Shown here: positions 34,369-43,184 of the stretch, in pieces
Numbering within the stretch: the first letter of the stretch is position 1
Layout: each line of letters starts with the position of its first letter
Source of the DNA: Lewinellaceae bacterium
GTDB lineage: Bacteria; Bacteroidota; Bacteroidia; Chitinophagales; Saprospiraceae
Assembly (NCBI GenBank): GCA_016716135.1
Contig: JADJWX010000007.1
Span: 248,001 to 312,000 of the forward strand
Length of the DNA stretch: 64,000 bases
Direction: 5' to 3'
Notes under the pieces: generated by a model
The model's input: the letters and a program-made list of their open reading frames with translations, nothing else
Told to the model about the DNA's origin: nothing
Databases searched by the model: none
Position numbers and translations under genes: made by a program

Positions 34369-35811
34369 ATGCACCAAAGTAAATTAATCACCGTTTTGCG
34401 CACACTGAGCACCCGCGAACGGACACGCTGGCGGGAATATGTGTACTCGCCGTTTTTTAATAAACACAGTCAACTGCGCCAACTGGCCGACCTGATGCTG
34501 GAATTTGCGCCTGATTTTGGCGAAAACATGCCGGACAAGCGAGCAGTTTTCATCCATCTTTTCAGCGCCACCGAGCCCTACGACGAGCGAAAATTAAACA
34601 ACCTCATCTCCGACCTGTACGAGTTGTTGCTTGGCTATCTGGCCCATGCCGGCTACGAAGCGGAACCCGTCGAACAACAGCTGCACGCTGCCAATGCCCT
34701 GCTCGATCGCAACCTTGATGCCGCCGCTGCCAATGTTTTGTCCAAATGCCGCTTGCTGCTGGAGCGCCGGCCCGACCAGACGGCGCGCCACTATTTTTTT
34801 GAACTCCGTTGGTGGGAGGCGGCCGAAATCCTCGAAAGCCGGCGCTCGCGGCGCATTGCGGGGGAGCAGCTGAACCGGCAGGCCGATGCCAACGATCTGG
34901 CCTTCATACTTGAAAAACTGCGGCTGGGCGCTGCCATGCTCAGCCGGCAAGGGCTGGCGGTGTTGCAATCGGAAACGCAACCGCGCTGGTTGTCCACCAT
35001 CCGGCAATGGTGCCGCACGGAAGTGTTGCTGGCCGGATTGCCGGCGGTGCAGGTGTACCTGGCGGCCCTGGACCTGCTGGAGCAAGCGACTCCCGACAGT
35101 TTTACTGCGTTCACCGGGGCACTCGACCGGCATTTCGCGGTGTTCGGAAAGGATGAACTGACGGCATTGTACCAGTATGCACTCAATTATTGTATCCGCC
35201 GCATCAATGACGGACAGCCCGATGCCTACCCGCAAGCCCTGGCGCTGTACCAAACCCTGCTCGACCGCGACGTCCTGCTCCGGCAGGGACGGCTGTCGCA
35301 ATGGACGTACAAAAACATCACCACTGCCGGCTTGCGCAGCGGCGCCTTTGCCTGGACGGAGGGCTTTTTGAAAGATTACCGCGAGCTGCTGCTACCCGGC
35401 GAGCGCGAGAACGCCTTCGCCTACAACCTGGCGGCTCTGTATTTTGAAAAGGAAAACTATCCGGCCACTTTGCTGACCCTCCAAAATGTGGAATTTACCG
35501 ACTTTACGTATCACCTGGGCGCCAAAATTCTGCAGCTCAAAAGCTATTACATCCTCCAGGAAACCGAAGCGCTGAATGCGCTCGTGGAAGCCACTCAGCA
35601 ATTGCTGCGCCGCAACCGCAGCCTTTCCACCTTCGGCAAAACGGCCAACCTGAACTTCCTGCGCATGCTCCGCCGCTTGCACAACTGGAAACAACGGGAG
35701 CAAACCCTGTCAGCCACAAAATGGCGGCAACAACAGCAGATTTTGTTGGAAAAAGTAAGCGACATGCAGCCGCTGGCGAACAAGGACTGGTTGCTGGAAA
35801 TGCTGGGCTAA
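34369..35811 (+). CDS. Alpha-helical repeat protein of unknown function
   Basis: The 480-residue product has no signal peptide or membrane helix. It is nearly all helical, rich in Leu, Ala, Gln and Arg, with a TPR-like rhythm (LAALDLLEQ, YPQALALYQTLLDRD, AFAYNLAALYFEKENYPATL, ILQLKSYYILQETEALNAL). The N-terminus (LITVLRTLSTRERTRWREYV and YSPFFNKH) looks conserved in style with a group of cytosolic Bacteroidota proteins often left hypothetical. No catalytic motif is seen; an alpha-solenoid scaffold is the best description. Its stop codon overlaps the stop of the convergent esterase by four bases. Confidence 0.8.
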   Translation: MHQSKLITVLRTLSTRERTRWREYVYSPFFNKHSQLRQLADLMLEFAPDFGENMPDKRAVFIHLFSATEPYDERKLNNLISDLYELLLGYLAHAGYEAEPVEQQLHAANALLDRNLDAAAANVLSKCRLLLERRPDQTARHYFFELRWWEAAEILESRRSRRIAGEQLNRQADANDLAFILEKLRLGAAMLSRQGLAVLQSETQPRWLSTIRQWCRTEVLLAGLPAVQVYLAALDLLEQATPDSFTAFTGALDRHFAVFGKDELTALYQYALNYCIRRINDGQPDAYPQALALYQTLLDRDVLLRQGRLSQWTYKNITTAGLRSGAFAWTEGFLKDYRELLLPGERENAFAYNLAALYFEKENYPATLLTLQNVEFTDFTYHLGAKILQLKSYYILQETEALNALVEATQQLLRRNRSLSTFGKTANLNFLRMLRRLHNWKQREQTLSATKWRQQQQILLEKVSDMQPLANKDWLLEMLG

Positions 35812-36740
35812 CGCCGTTTTCGTTTGCCCAACAAAAACGCCACCGGCACCGCCAGCCGCGCCCGCCAGGCCCGTTCCGAATGGTCAGCCCCGGGGAATTT
35901 CTGCGTCATCCAATGCTGCGGATCAAAACCCTTGCGGGCCATCAGCGTATCCACCCGAACCTGTGTGACTTCATACAGCGAATCCAGCGTAGCCGTACCG
36001 TAGTCGAAGTAAATTTTATGCCGTTTCGGGTCGGGCAAACGCGCCTCCAGGTAGCGCAAAAAAGCATCGGGAATCGGGTTGTTTTCCATGGTAAAAACAC
36101 CCGGCCAGTGCGTCGACAAACAGGCCGCCCCGCCGAACACCCGCGGGTACTCGCAAATGGCGTACATCGAGATCAGGCCGCCCATGCTGGAACCCGCGAC
36201 AAAAGTATTTTGCCGGTCGCGGTGCGTGGAAAAACGGCTGTCGATGAAGGGCTTGAGTTCGGTGACCAGGAATTTCAGGTAGTTGTCCGATGTCGGGGCA
36301 AAAACTTTCCCCTGCTCCTGCCGGTTGGCCGGCAGTGTTTGCCGGACGGTTTCCAGTTCGGCCGGCGTGAGCGACTCAAACGGTTTTTGCGGGAAATACT
36401 CGCTGTGGCGCAGCCTCCCCCCGTTCCAAATGCCGACGACGATACAGTTGCGGATTTGCTTTTCGGCAAGCAAGCGGCCCAGGGTTTCGTCCACGCCCCA
36501 CTCTTGCTTATTCCAGGTTGTCGTGGAATCGAACAGCATCTGCCCGTCGTGCATGTAGAGCACCGCGTATTTTTTGGCGGGATCGTAGCCTTCGGGCAGC
36601 CAGACGTCGACATTGCGGGCCGGGACGAATTCGGACGGAAAGTTTTCAAAACGCTGGACGGTGCCGGTGGCGGTTTGCGGAATTTGGGCGCCGGCAATAA
36701 TGTTGTGCAGCAGAAAAAACAGGAGAAACAGGTTTTTCAT
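35808..36740 (-). CDS. Secreted esterase, Fes/esterase-D-like alpha/beta hydrolase
   Basis: The 310-residue product has a signal peptide (MKNLFLLFFLLHNIIAGAQ), then VDVWLPEGYDPAKKYAVLYM and HDGQMLFD, a segment typical of the putative-esterase family (enterochelin esterase, IroE, esterase D). The nucleophile elbow is GSSMGG (Ser185), with a candidate acid in YGTATLD and His in GADHSERAW. The basic end FLLGKRKRR is unusual. The start at 36740 begins the signal peptide; the frame to 36830 runs through the hairpin repeat and is rejected. The substrate is unknown; siderophore or acyl ester hydrolysis is possible. Confidence 0.85.
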   Translation of the reverse strand: MKNLFLLFFLLHNIIAGAQIPQTATGTVQRFENFPSEFVPARNVDVWLPEGYDPAKKYAVLYMHDGQMLFDSTTTWNKQEWGVDETLGRLLAEKQIRNCIVVGIWNGGRLRHSEYFPQKPFESLTPAELETVRQTLPANRQEQGKVFAPTSDNYLKFLVTELKPFIDSRFSTHRDRQNTFVAGSSMGGLISMYAICEYPRVFGGAACLSTHWPGVFTMENNPIPDAFLRYLEARLPDPKRHKIYFDYGTATLDSLYEVTQVRVDTLMARKGFDPQHWMTQKFPGADHSERAWRARLAVPVAFLLGKRKRR

Positions 36741-36750
36741 GTCGAAAGGC

Positions 36751-36837
36751 GCTCTGTGCCCCTCCGTTCCTCTGTGAGCCTCTGTGGAATAAAAAAAGCA
36801 ACACGGAGGCTCACAGAGGAACGGAGGCACACAGAGC
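36751..36837. repeat. Long imperfect hairpin in divergent promoter region
   Basis: GCTCTGTGCCCCTCCGTTCC and the following TCTGTGAGCC pair with GGCTCACAGA and GGAACGGAGGCACACAGAGC. It begins 11 bases upstream of the esterase start, within its leader, rather than at a gene end as with the related repeat at 44290-44357. Confidence 0.85.
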
Positions 36838-36913
36838 GTAATTTTTTTTAATAAATTTAGTTTACACGCCGACTACTCATCAAACGACTCGGCAGGTGTA
36901 AATTTACCCAATC

Positions 36914-38596
36914 ATGGTTTATCAAAAATTCAAATTTTTCACCTGCTGTGTATGGCTGTTAACTACGGCGCTGTCTGCCCAACCGACCATCGGCGTTCGC
37001 CTGAACACCGACAAAGCACAGCCCGGCTACACGTTTTTCTCCCCGTTTTCCGGCACCCGCGCTTACCTGATCGACAACTGCGGGCGCCTGGTCAACCGCT
37101 GGGATCGCGGCACCCGCCCCGGGCTCGCCGCCTATTTTTTGGAAAACGGCCTCGTATTTCGAACCTACAAACCGGCGCCGGCAGGGCCATTCACCTCCGC
37201 CTCCAATGCCGGTGGCATCGAACTGGTCGACTGGGACAACAACACCGTTTGGCACTACGAGTTGAACACACCCACCCAAATTTCTCATCACGACGCCACT
37301 TACCTGCCCAACGGCCATGTGCTCGTGCTCACATGGGAACTGGTGTACACCGATGAACTGGTGGCTATGGGCCGCAACCCCAGCCAAATAGCCCCGGAAG
37401 GTTTCATGTGGTCGGAGCGCATTGTTGAACTAGAGCCCATTGGCGCCGATCAGGCCAATCTGGTCTGGGAATGGCGCATCCGGGACCACTACATTCAGGA
37501 TTTTGAACCTGCCAAAGCCAACTACGGCATTGTTTCGGAACACCCGGAATTGTTCGACATTAACCTGCCGGAGCTCAACAGTTCCAACTCCAATTCCAGC
37601 CGCGACTGGAACCATTTCAATGCCATCGACTACAACCCCGCGCTGGATCAAATCCTGATCAGTGTGCGCAATTCCGATGAAATCTGGATACTCGACCACA
37701 GCACCACCACCGCAGAAGCAGCCACCCATAGCGGCGGTTTGTACGGCAAAGGCGGCGATATTTTATACCGCTGGGGCAATGCGGCAGCCTATGGGCGTGG
37801 TTTGGAAAGCGATCAAAAACTATTCGGACAACATGGCGCCCAATGGATCCGCGAAGGCCTGCCCGATGCCGGCAAGATTATCCTGTTCAACAACGGCAAC
37901 GGCCGCCCCGGCACGGATTATTCCACCGGGGAAGTGCTGACCCCGCCCATGGACCCAAACGGCGGGTATATCCTCCCAGCCAACGCCCCGTTCGGGCCGG
38001 AGCAACCCGACTGGATCTATGGAAACCTACCCGGCGAAACATTTTACTCTGCATTTTTATCCAATGCCCAGCGCCTGCCCAACGGCAACACCCTGCTGAA
38101 TGCCGGTTCGATTGGCACGCTCCTCGAAGTAGACAGTTTACGGGAAATTGTTTGGCACTACGCAATCCCCCTGAACGGCGATTTTGCACTCACACAAGGC
38201 CAATCCGCTTCGAACAATTCAACCTTCCGGGCTTACCGGTACCCGCCGGACTACCCCGGTTTTACCGGCAAAGACCTCACGCCCGGACCGGTCATTGAAG
38301 TTGGCGGGAACCCGCTGCCCTGCGAACTTCCGGTCGGAGTTTTACCGGATAAAATTGACGTACGGGAGATTCAACTGCAATACCAGTTCGAGCGTCGCCA
38401 GATCGCACTCCGGAATCCACGCGGGCAGCTGTTGCATCTTGCCATTTTTACCAGTACCGGGCAATTGGTTTTTTTTGAAAAAACGGCATGTACGGAATGT
38501 GCATACAGTGCGCAAGGTTGGCGCAGCGGGGTATATTTTGTGCGGCTGGTTTCGGAAGCCGGCTTGATCCAAACGGAAAAAATCGTTGTGCCCTAA
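36914..38596 (+). CDS. Arylsulfotransferase-like T9SS protein, paralogue 1
   Basis: The 560-residue product has a signal peptide ending LSAQ and a propeller body with arylsulfate sulfotransferase-type text: DNCGRLVNRW, IELVDWDNNTVWHYELN, HHDATYLPNGHVLVL, NHFNAIDYNPALDQILISVR, IWILDHSTTT, LYRWGN, GQHGAQW and NAQRLPNGNTLLNAGS. It ends in a divergent type A-like sorting region (WRSGVYFVRLVSEAGLIQTE). Family members move a sulfate group between phenols through an active-site His; conserved His in HHD, NHFNA and DHS are candidates. Alternative: a propeller of unknown activity. It is closely related to the two genes at 39659-43002. Confidence 0.8.
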   Translation: MVYQKFKFFTCCVWLLTTALSAQPTIGVRLNTDKAQPGYTFFSPFSGTRAYLIDNCGRLVNRWDRGTRPGLAAYFLENGLVFRTYKPAPAGPFTSASNAGGIELVDWDNNTVWHYELNTPTQISHHDATYLPNGHVLVLTWELVYTDELVAMGRNPSQIAPEGFMWSERIVELEPIGADQANLVWEWRIRDHYIQDFEPAKANYGIVSEHPELFDINLPELNSSNSNSSRDWNHFNAIDYNPALDQILISVRNSDEIWILDHSTTTAEAATHSGGLYGKGGDILYRWGNAAAYGRGLESDQKLFGQHGAQWIREGLPDAGKIILFNNGNGRPGTDYSTGEVLTPPMDPNGGYILPANAPFGPEQPDWIYGNLPGETFYSAFLSNAQRLPNGNTLLNAGSIGTLLEVDSLREIVWHYAIPLNGDFALTQGQSASNNSTFRAYRYPPDYPGFTGKDLTPGPVIEVGGNPLPCELPVGVLPDKIDVREIQLQYQFERRQIALRNPRGQLLHLAIFTSTGQLVFFEKTACTECAYSAQGWRSGVYFVRLVSEAGLIQTEKIVVP

Positions 38597-38880
38597 CATG
38601 AGTCATGCGAATCAGGGGCTAAATGTATGCGCGATCTTCCCTTTTCTTGTCCTGTCGAAGCGCAGCGGAGACATCCTCAAAAGTTCTATGCTCCGAAATG
38701 TACCCGAGCAACGCTATGAGCCCTGTTTTTAAGTACATCTCGCCAATTTTATTTGTGTAGGTGTCTCCGCTGCGCTGCGACAGGACAAGTCTTCGGGATA
38801 TATCATGGGTAAAAGCAACCTACTGATTCCATATGCAGATTTATAGGTGGGTTTAGCTCCTGATTCGCATGACTCATGTT
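38595..38880 (+). repeat. Palindromic element family 1, copy C
   Basis: This is the best-preserved copy. Termini AACATGAGTCATGCGAATCA and TGATTCGCATGACTCATGTT are inverted repeats, with GTCCTGTCGAAGCGCAGCGG opposed to CCGCTGCGCTGCGACAGGAC inside. It fills the gap between the sulfotransferase-like gene and the Uma2 gene. Confidence 0.9.
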
Positions 38881-38909
38881 TGAAAACTGCCCCCCGATTC
38901 GTATTTTTG
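38880..38909 (+). promoter_or_regulatory. Promoter TTG-N19-TATTTTTG at the edge of the element
   Basis: The -33 TTG (38880-38882) uses the last base of the element's terminus and the next two bases; TATTTTTG is at 38902-38909, 21 bases before the Uma2 start. Confidence 0.65.
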
Positions 38910-38930
38910 TTCAACTAATTTGAGTTCAAT

Positions 38931-39530
38931 ATGAAACAGCAAGAAGTGTTGGCCACGAAGCAACCTATGACGGTGGAAGCCTATATCGAGTTTGAGGAGC
39001 AATCCGAAATTCGCCATGAATTCATCAATGGAAATTTGATCCCTATGCCTGGAACAACTGCCGACCACAATGAGATTTGCATCAATATTGTACAACTATT
39101 ACGCGCAAATCTCCAGGGAAATGCCCCTTTTAAAATTCACCAGGAAAACGTAAAGCTGCAAATCACCTCGGAAAAAGATTACACCTATCCGGATGTTGTT
39201 GTGGTAACTGACCCACGGGATTTTGAAAACCAGTACATCAAAAAATACCCCTCCGTCATTTTTGAAGTGCTTTCCAAAAATTCCCGGATCGAGGATTCCG
39301 CCGATAAATTTTTTCGCTACAAAAACATCGAATCCCTCCAAAACTACATCCTGGTTGATTCGGAAAAAGTATTTGTCGAAGTACGCATCAAACTGGAAAA
39401 CGGCGATTGGGAGGCTGCCACTTATTTGCAAGCCGACAAAAAGTTTCCTATTCCGGCTCTGGGGCTTGAACTGGATTTGCGCGCGGTGTACGAAGGGGTG
39501 CGTTTTTATACCAAGGCCAATAAGGGCTGA
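38931..39530 (+). CDS. Uma2-family (DUF820) restriction-endonuclease-fold protein
   Basis: The 199-residue product has the Uma2 layout: MTVEAYIEFEEQSEIRHEFI, NGNLIPMPGTTADHNEICIN, the catalytic core YTYPDVVVVTDP and PSVIFEVLSKNSR (PD...E.x-type nuclease residues), then KFFRYKNIESLQNYILVD. Uma2 proteins have the PD-(D/E)xK fold and are often found scattered near mobile elements; biochemical function is poorly established. Codon use is AT-richer than its neighbours. It is flanked by a family 1 palindromic element upstream and an inverted repeat downstream, consistent with a mobile or recently acquired gene. Confidence 0.9.
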   Translation: MKQQEVLATKQPMTVEAYIEFEEQSEIRHEFINGNLIPMPGTTADHNEICINIVQLLRANLQGNAPFKIHQENVKLQITSEKDYTYPDVVVVTDPRDFENQYIKKYPSVIFEVLSKNSRIEDSADKFFRYKNIESLQNYILVDSEKVFVEVRIKLENGDWEAATYLQADKKFPIPALGLELDLRAVYEGVRFYTKANKG

Positions 39531-39542
39531 TTTATGATTTTA

Positions 39543-39647
39543 GATTTACGAATTACGATTTACGATTAAAAGCATCGTGAAAGTGTCGGTCTTCCACTTC
39601 TTGCAAAACCAAATAATCGTAAATCGTAAATCGTAATTCGTAATTCG
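39543..39647. repeat. Inverted repeat between convergent genes
   Basis: GATTTACGAATTACGATTTA with CGATT pairs with the repeated AATCGTAAATCG and TAATTCGTAATTCG text at 39615-39647 across a 47-base loop. It probably acts as a bidirectional transcript end for Uma2 and the leftward sulfotransferase-like gene. Confidence 0.75.
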
Positions 39648-39658
39648 AAAGCACCCCG

Positions 39659-41323
39659 TTACCGCTCCAGCACCAGTTTCCGCACTTCTTTCCCGTTGAT
39701 CACCACAAAATACAGCCCCGCCTGCCAGTCCGCCACATCCAGGTACTCCCGGCCGCCGTTCAGGCGCAGGGCGGCTTTCCGCCGACCCAGCAGGTCGAAA
39801 ATTTCCACGAGCACATACATGCCTTGTTGCCACTCGATGGTCACCATGTCGGTGGCCGGGTTGGGGTACAATTTCAATCCGTAGGCATCGGGCAGATTGT
39901 TAGTCGGCAGGATGGTGGCGCAAAGCGTGGAGTCCGGGTTCAGTTCAATCCAGCCTTTGCCGCTTAGGTCTTTCCCTGTAAATGCCGCATAGGCCACCGG
40001 GTAACGGTTCATGCGGAAGGTATTGTTTTGCGTCAGCGCAATGGAATCGCCCTGCGTGGCCGGGGCGCCGTTGCGCAGCGGTGTCACGTATTCCCAGGCA
40101 ATTTCCCCGGCCGGCGTTATTTCAAAGGAATACCCGCTCTGGCCCGAGCAGATCAGGTAATTGCCGTTGGGCAAAACCTGCACGCTGGACAAGCCCGTCG
40201 AATACATCAATTGCGGATTGGGATGGGTGATCGTAACGTCGAAGTCCGTGGGGCCGTACATGCCGTTGGCAAAGGGAAAAGCCCAACTGTACATATCGAA
40301 ACCCGGGTTGAACACATTCACCGAGGAATAATCGGCGCCGGCGCGGTTATTGAACACCGCGATTTTTCCAAACTGCGGATGATTGGGCGTTAAAAAATCC
40401 AGTGCCCAGTGCGGATCGTGCTGAAAAAACAGTTTCTGATCGGCAGCGGTGCCGGCGCGGTATGCCTGTGGGTTGCCCCAGCGGTAAAGCAGGTCGCCGC
40501 CCCGCCCGCCGAAGCCGCCGAAATGCCCGGCAGCCTGCGCGGTAGTCGTGCTGTGATCGATCACCCACACTTCGCTGAACGTAGGCACGGAAATCAAAAT
40601 GAGGTCGTTGTCGGGTTGGTAGTCGATGGCGTTGGTATGCATCCAGCTGGCACCGTTGGAGCTGAGGCCGAAGTTGAAGTCGACCAGTTCGGGATGATCA
40701 CCTACGACGCCGAAGTTGGCCTTGGTGGCGTCAAAATCCTGTACGAGGTGATCCCACACATGCCATTCCCAAACCACCTGTCCGGTCGCCGGGTCGATCT
40801 CGATCACGCCGTCGGGCCAGAGCACGCCGCTGGTCAGCAAATTACTGTCGCGGCCGGCCGCCAGGCACTCGGCCACGGTTTTGGCTTCCCACTGGATGGC
40901 GAGGATGTGACCGTTGGGCATGACTTCGATGTCGTGGTGCAGGCGGTAGTTGGCGTCGTTGCGTTCAAATTGCCAGAGCAGCATGTTGTCCCAGTCGCGC
41001 ATTTCGATGATGGCGCCGCCGCCGCCGGTCCAGATGGGGTTGCCGGCTACCGAAGCGAGGCGTTTGGTTTTCACCAGATTGCAGTTGGGCAGGAGGTAGG
41101 CGGTGTTGCCCGGGCGGTAAATGCCGGAGTCCGGCCAGACGTGTACGATCTCGCCGCAATTATCGAGCAGGTACACGTTTGGCTGGTTGTGCGGGTACAT
41201 GAGGTTGTAACCGTCAAACGATTTGTAGGGGTTGTAGGAAAGCAGGCCCACGGTGTTTTGGGCGTGCAGGCAATAAATGCTGCCAAGTGTGAAGGCAGCC
41301 ACACGGAGTAGATTTTTGGTCAT
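39659..41323 (-). CDS. Arylsulfotransferase-like T9SS protein, paralogue 2
   Basis: The 554-residue product has a signal peptide ending CLHAQ and the same propeller phrases as paralogue 1: DNCGEIVHVWPDSG, IIEMRDWDNMLLWQFERND, HHDIEVMPNGHILAIQWEA, MHTNAIDYQPDNDLILISVP, VWVIDHSTTT, LYRWGNPQAY, FQHDPHWAL and SVQVLPNGNYLICSGQSG. It ends in a clear type A sorting domain (KLYPNPATDMVTIEW to KEVRKLVLER). Its ATG overlaps the TGA of paralogue 3 as ATGA (41320-41323), so the two are translationally coupled, with paralogue 3 first. It is expected on the cell surface. Confidence 0.85.
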   Translation of the reverse strand: MTKNLLRVAAFTLGSIYCLHAQNTVGLLSYNPYKSFDGYNLMYPHNQPNVYLLDNCGEIVHVWPDSGIYRPGNTAYLLPNCNLVKTKRLASVAGNPIWTGGGGAIIEMRDWDNMLLWQFERNDANYRLHHDIEVMPNGHILAIQWEAKTVAECLAAGRDSNLLTSGVLWPDGVIEIDPATGQVVWEWHVWDHLVQDFDATKANFGVVGDHPELVDFNFGLSSNGASWMHTNAIDYQPDNDLILISVPTFSEVWVIDHSTTTAQAAGHFGGFGGRGGDLLYRWGNPQAYRAGTAADQKLFFQHDPHWALDFLTPNHPQFGKIAVFNNRAGADYSSVNVFNPGFDMYSWAFPFANGMYGPTDFDVTITHPNPQLMYSTGLSSVQVLPNGNYLICSGQSGYSFEITPAGEIAWEYVTPLRNGAPATQGDSIALTQNNTFRMNRYPVAYAAFTGKDLSGKGWIELNPDSTLCATILPTNNLPDAYGLKLYPNPATDMVTIEWQQGMYVLVEIFDLLGRRKAALRLNGGREYLDVADWQAGLYFVVINGKEVRKLVLER

Positions 41324-43002
41324 AGTTTGATAATTTTCAACGCGGCGAGGTGGTATTTTTTTTCAAAAACAGGGTACAAAATATACATGCCGGGGGGCAA
41401 GCCGGAAAGGTCGAGTTGGATTTGGATATCGGTTGAATTTCCGGTCAGAAACTGCTTCCCGGTCAGGTCGGTGAGAGTGAACTGCACAGCGCCGCCCAGC
41501 GGATTTTCCAGGATCAATTGGTTTGAAACCGGGTTGGGATAAACGGTCAGTGGCCCAGGAAAGTCCGGGGTCCACAGCGCCACAGTGCCGTCGAAAATCC
41601 GGCAGTCCGAAGGAAACGGGTTCAGTTCGAGCGGTGCGCCCGGCATCAGCGTTTTTCCGGCGAAAGCCGGGTAATCCGGCGCATAGCGGTACGCCCGGAA
41701 CACCGCATTGTTTACGGGAAAACTCCCTTGCGAAACCGGGTTTAGGCCCGACAGCGGGTTGACATAGTCCCAATGCACTGTCCCGGCGGGATCGACTTCA
41801 AAAATGTGCCCCGAACTACCCTCGCAGATCAACGTATTGCCGTTTGGCATGCGTTGGGCGCCGGAAATGTTTGCCGAAAAAAAACTAAGGGGCGGCGTAG
41901 CCGTGTAAATCCAGGCGGGCGCCGAAGGGCCGTAGGCACTCGCCGGCGCAAGCGCGTAGCTGCCGTCGGGGTTTTGCGGCAGATCGAGCAATTCCACCGT
42001 GGAAAAATTGCCGGCAGGGCGGCCCTGTCCGTTGTTGAAAACGAGCACTTTTCCCGCATCCGGCAGGCCGGGTAATATCCAGTGGGCATCGTGTGCGCCC
42101 CAAAGTTGCTGGTCGTTAGCTGTGCCGCGGCCATAGCTCAGCGGGTTGCCCCAGCGGTACAGGAAATCGCCGCCTTTGCCGTACTTCCCGCCGGTATGGC
42201 CGGCTGCTTCGGCGGTGGTGGTGCTGTGGTCGATGATGTAAAATTCGCCCAGCGAGCGGGAGTTGATCATGATCTGGTCGAGTGCGGGGTTGTAGTCGAC
42301 CGAGTTGAGATGCGCCCAGTCGGGGCCCGGGCCGTTCATGCCGTTGCCGCCGGTGGGCATGGCTTTGAAGTTGACGTCGAGCAATTCGGGGTGCGCGCTG
42401 ATCACGCCGTAGTTTTCCTGCAGCACGTCAAATTGCTGCACCAGGTGGTCGATCATGTGCCACTCCCAGACGATGTTGGCCTGGTCGGTTCCCACCGGTT
42501 CGATCTCGATGATTTTTTCGTACCACACCCCGCTGGTGGGCGTCAGTGCCGGATTCCGGCCCTGCGCGATGGCTTCCTCGCGGGTGTAGGCTTCCCAGGC
42601 GATAAGCAGGATGTTGCCGTTGGGAAGAAATTCGACGTCATGGTGTGCATGGTAATCGGAAGTGGCATAATTAAATGCCCAAAGCAAATTGCCGGACCAG
42701 GAAAAACGTTCGATCCGGCCGCCGACACCGCCGCTGTTGAAGTTGCCGGGAATTCGCGCGGTGCGCAGCAAGTCGCCGTTTTCCAGCAAATACGCCACCT
42801 GGCCGGGTATGTAGTTGCTTTGCCAGGAATGCACGACACGGCCGCAATTGTCGAGCAGATAGGTTTGCCGGGCATTGGAGGAGGCCAGCAGGGTGTAGCC
42901 GTTTTGCGCCAGCGAATCGTTTAAAAACAGGCCGACTGTTTGCTGCGCCTGGCTTGAAAAACTGGAGAAAAACAGCAGGATACATGGGAAAAACCGGATC
43001 AT
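41320..43002 (-). CDS. Arylsulfotransferase-like T9SS protein, paralogue 3
   Basis: The 560-residue product has a signal peptide (MIRFFPCILLFFSSFSSQAQ), then DNCGRVVHSWQSN, IERFSWSGNLLWAFNY, HHDVEFLPNGNILLIAWEA, AHLNSVDYNPALDQIMINSR, FYIIDHSTTT, LYRWGNPLSYGRG, GAHDAHWILPGLPDAGKVLV and GAQRMPNGNTLICEGSSG, and a type A T9SS domain (VYPNPVSNQLILENP to YHLAALKIIKL). The text WYEKIIEIEPVGTDQANIVW is nearly the same as in paralogue 1, so the cluster arose by duplication. The start at 43002 begins the signal peptide; the longer frame from 43104 is rejected. Confidence 0.85.
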   Translation of the reverse strand: MIRFFPCILLFFSSFSSQAQQTVGLFLNDSLAQNGYTLLASSNARQTYLLDNCGRVVHSWQSNYIPGQVAYLLENGDLLRTARIPGNFNSGGVGGRIERFSWSGNLLWAFNYATSDYHAHHDVEFLPNGNILLIAWEAYTREEAIAQGRNPALTPTSGVWYEKIIEIEPVGTDQANIVWEWHMIDHLVQQFDVLQENYGVISAHPELLDVNFKAMPTGGNGMNGPGPDWAHLNSVDYNPALDQIMINSRSLGEFYIIDHSTTTAEAAGHTGGKYGKGGDFLYRWGNPLSYGRGTANDQQLWGAHDAHWILPGLPDAGKVLVFNNGQGRPAGNFSTVELLDLPQNPDGSYALAPASAYGPSAPAWIYTATPPLSFFSANISGAQRMPNGNTLICEGSSGHIFEVDPAGTVHWDYVNPLSGLNPVSQGSFPVNNAVFRAYRYAPDYPAFAGKTLMPGAPLELNPFPSDCRIFDGTVALWTPDFPGPLTVYPNPVSNQLILENPLGGAVQFTLTDLTGKQFLTGNSTDIQIQLDLSGLPPGMYILYPVFEKKYHLAALKIIKL

Positions 43003-43184
43003 AAAGACGGGCGATTGTGGTTGGTTGACAATTAAAACTGCAACAAGTTCGCGGATTACGAAGGTATCGTGAAAACCACCGTGCCGCCCCTGAAGCTGCG
43101 GCATTTATTGTCAATTAACTGCATAACGGGGGGAAACAGGGTATCCCGCCCTGTCGTACCTTCACGGCTTGTAAATCTGCCGCT

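Noticed and set aside
42082..42924. Rightward open frames across the sulfotransferase-like genes
   Set aside because: They oppose well-supported T9SS proteins with signal peptides and sorting domains, and have no coding evidence of their own.
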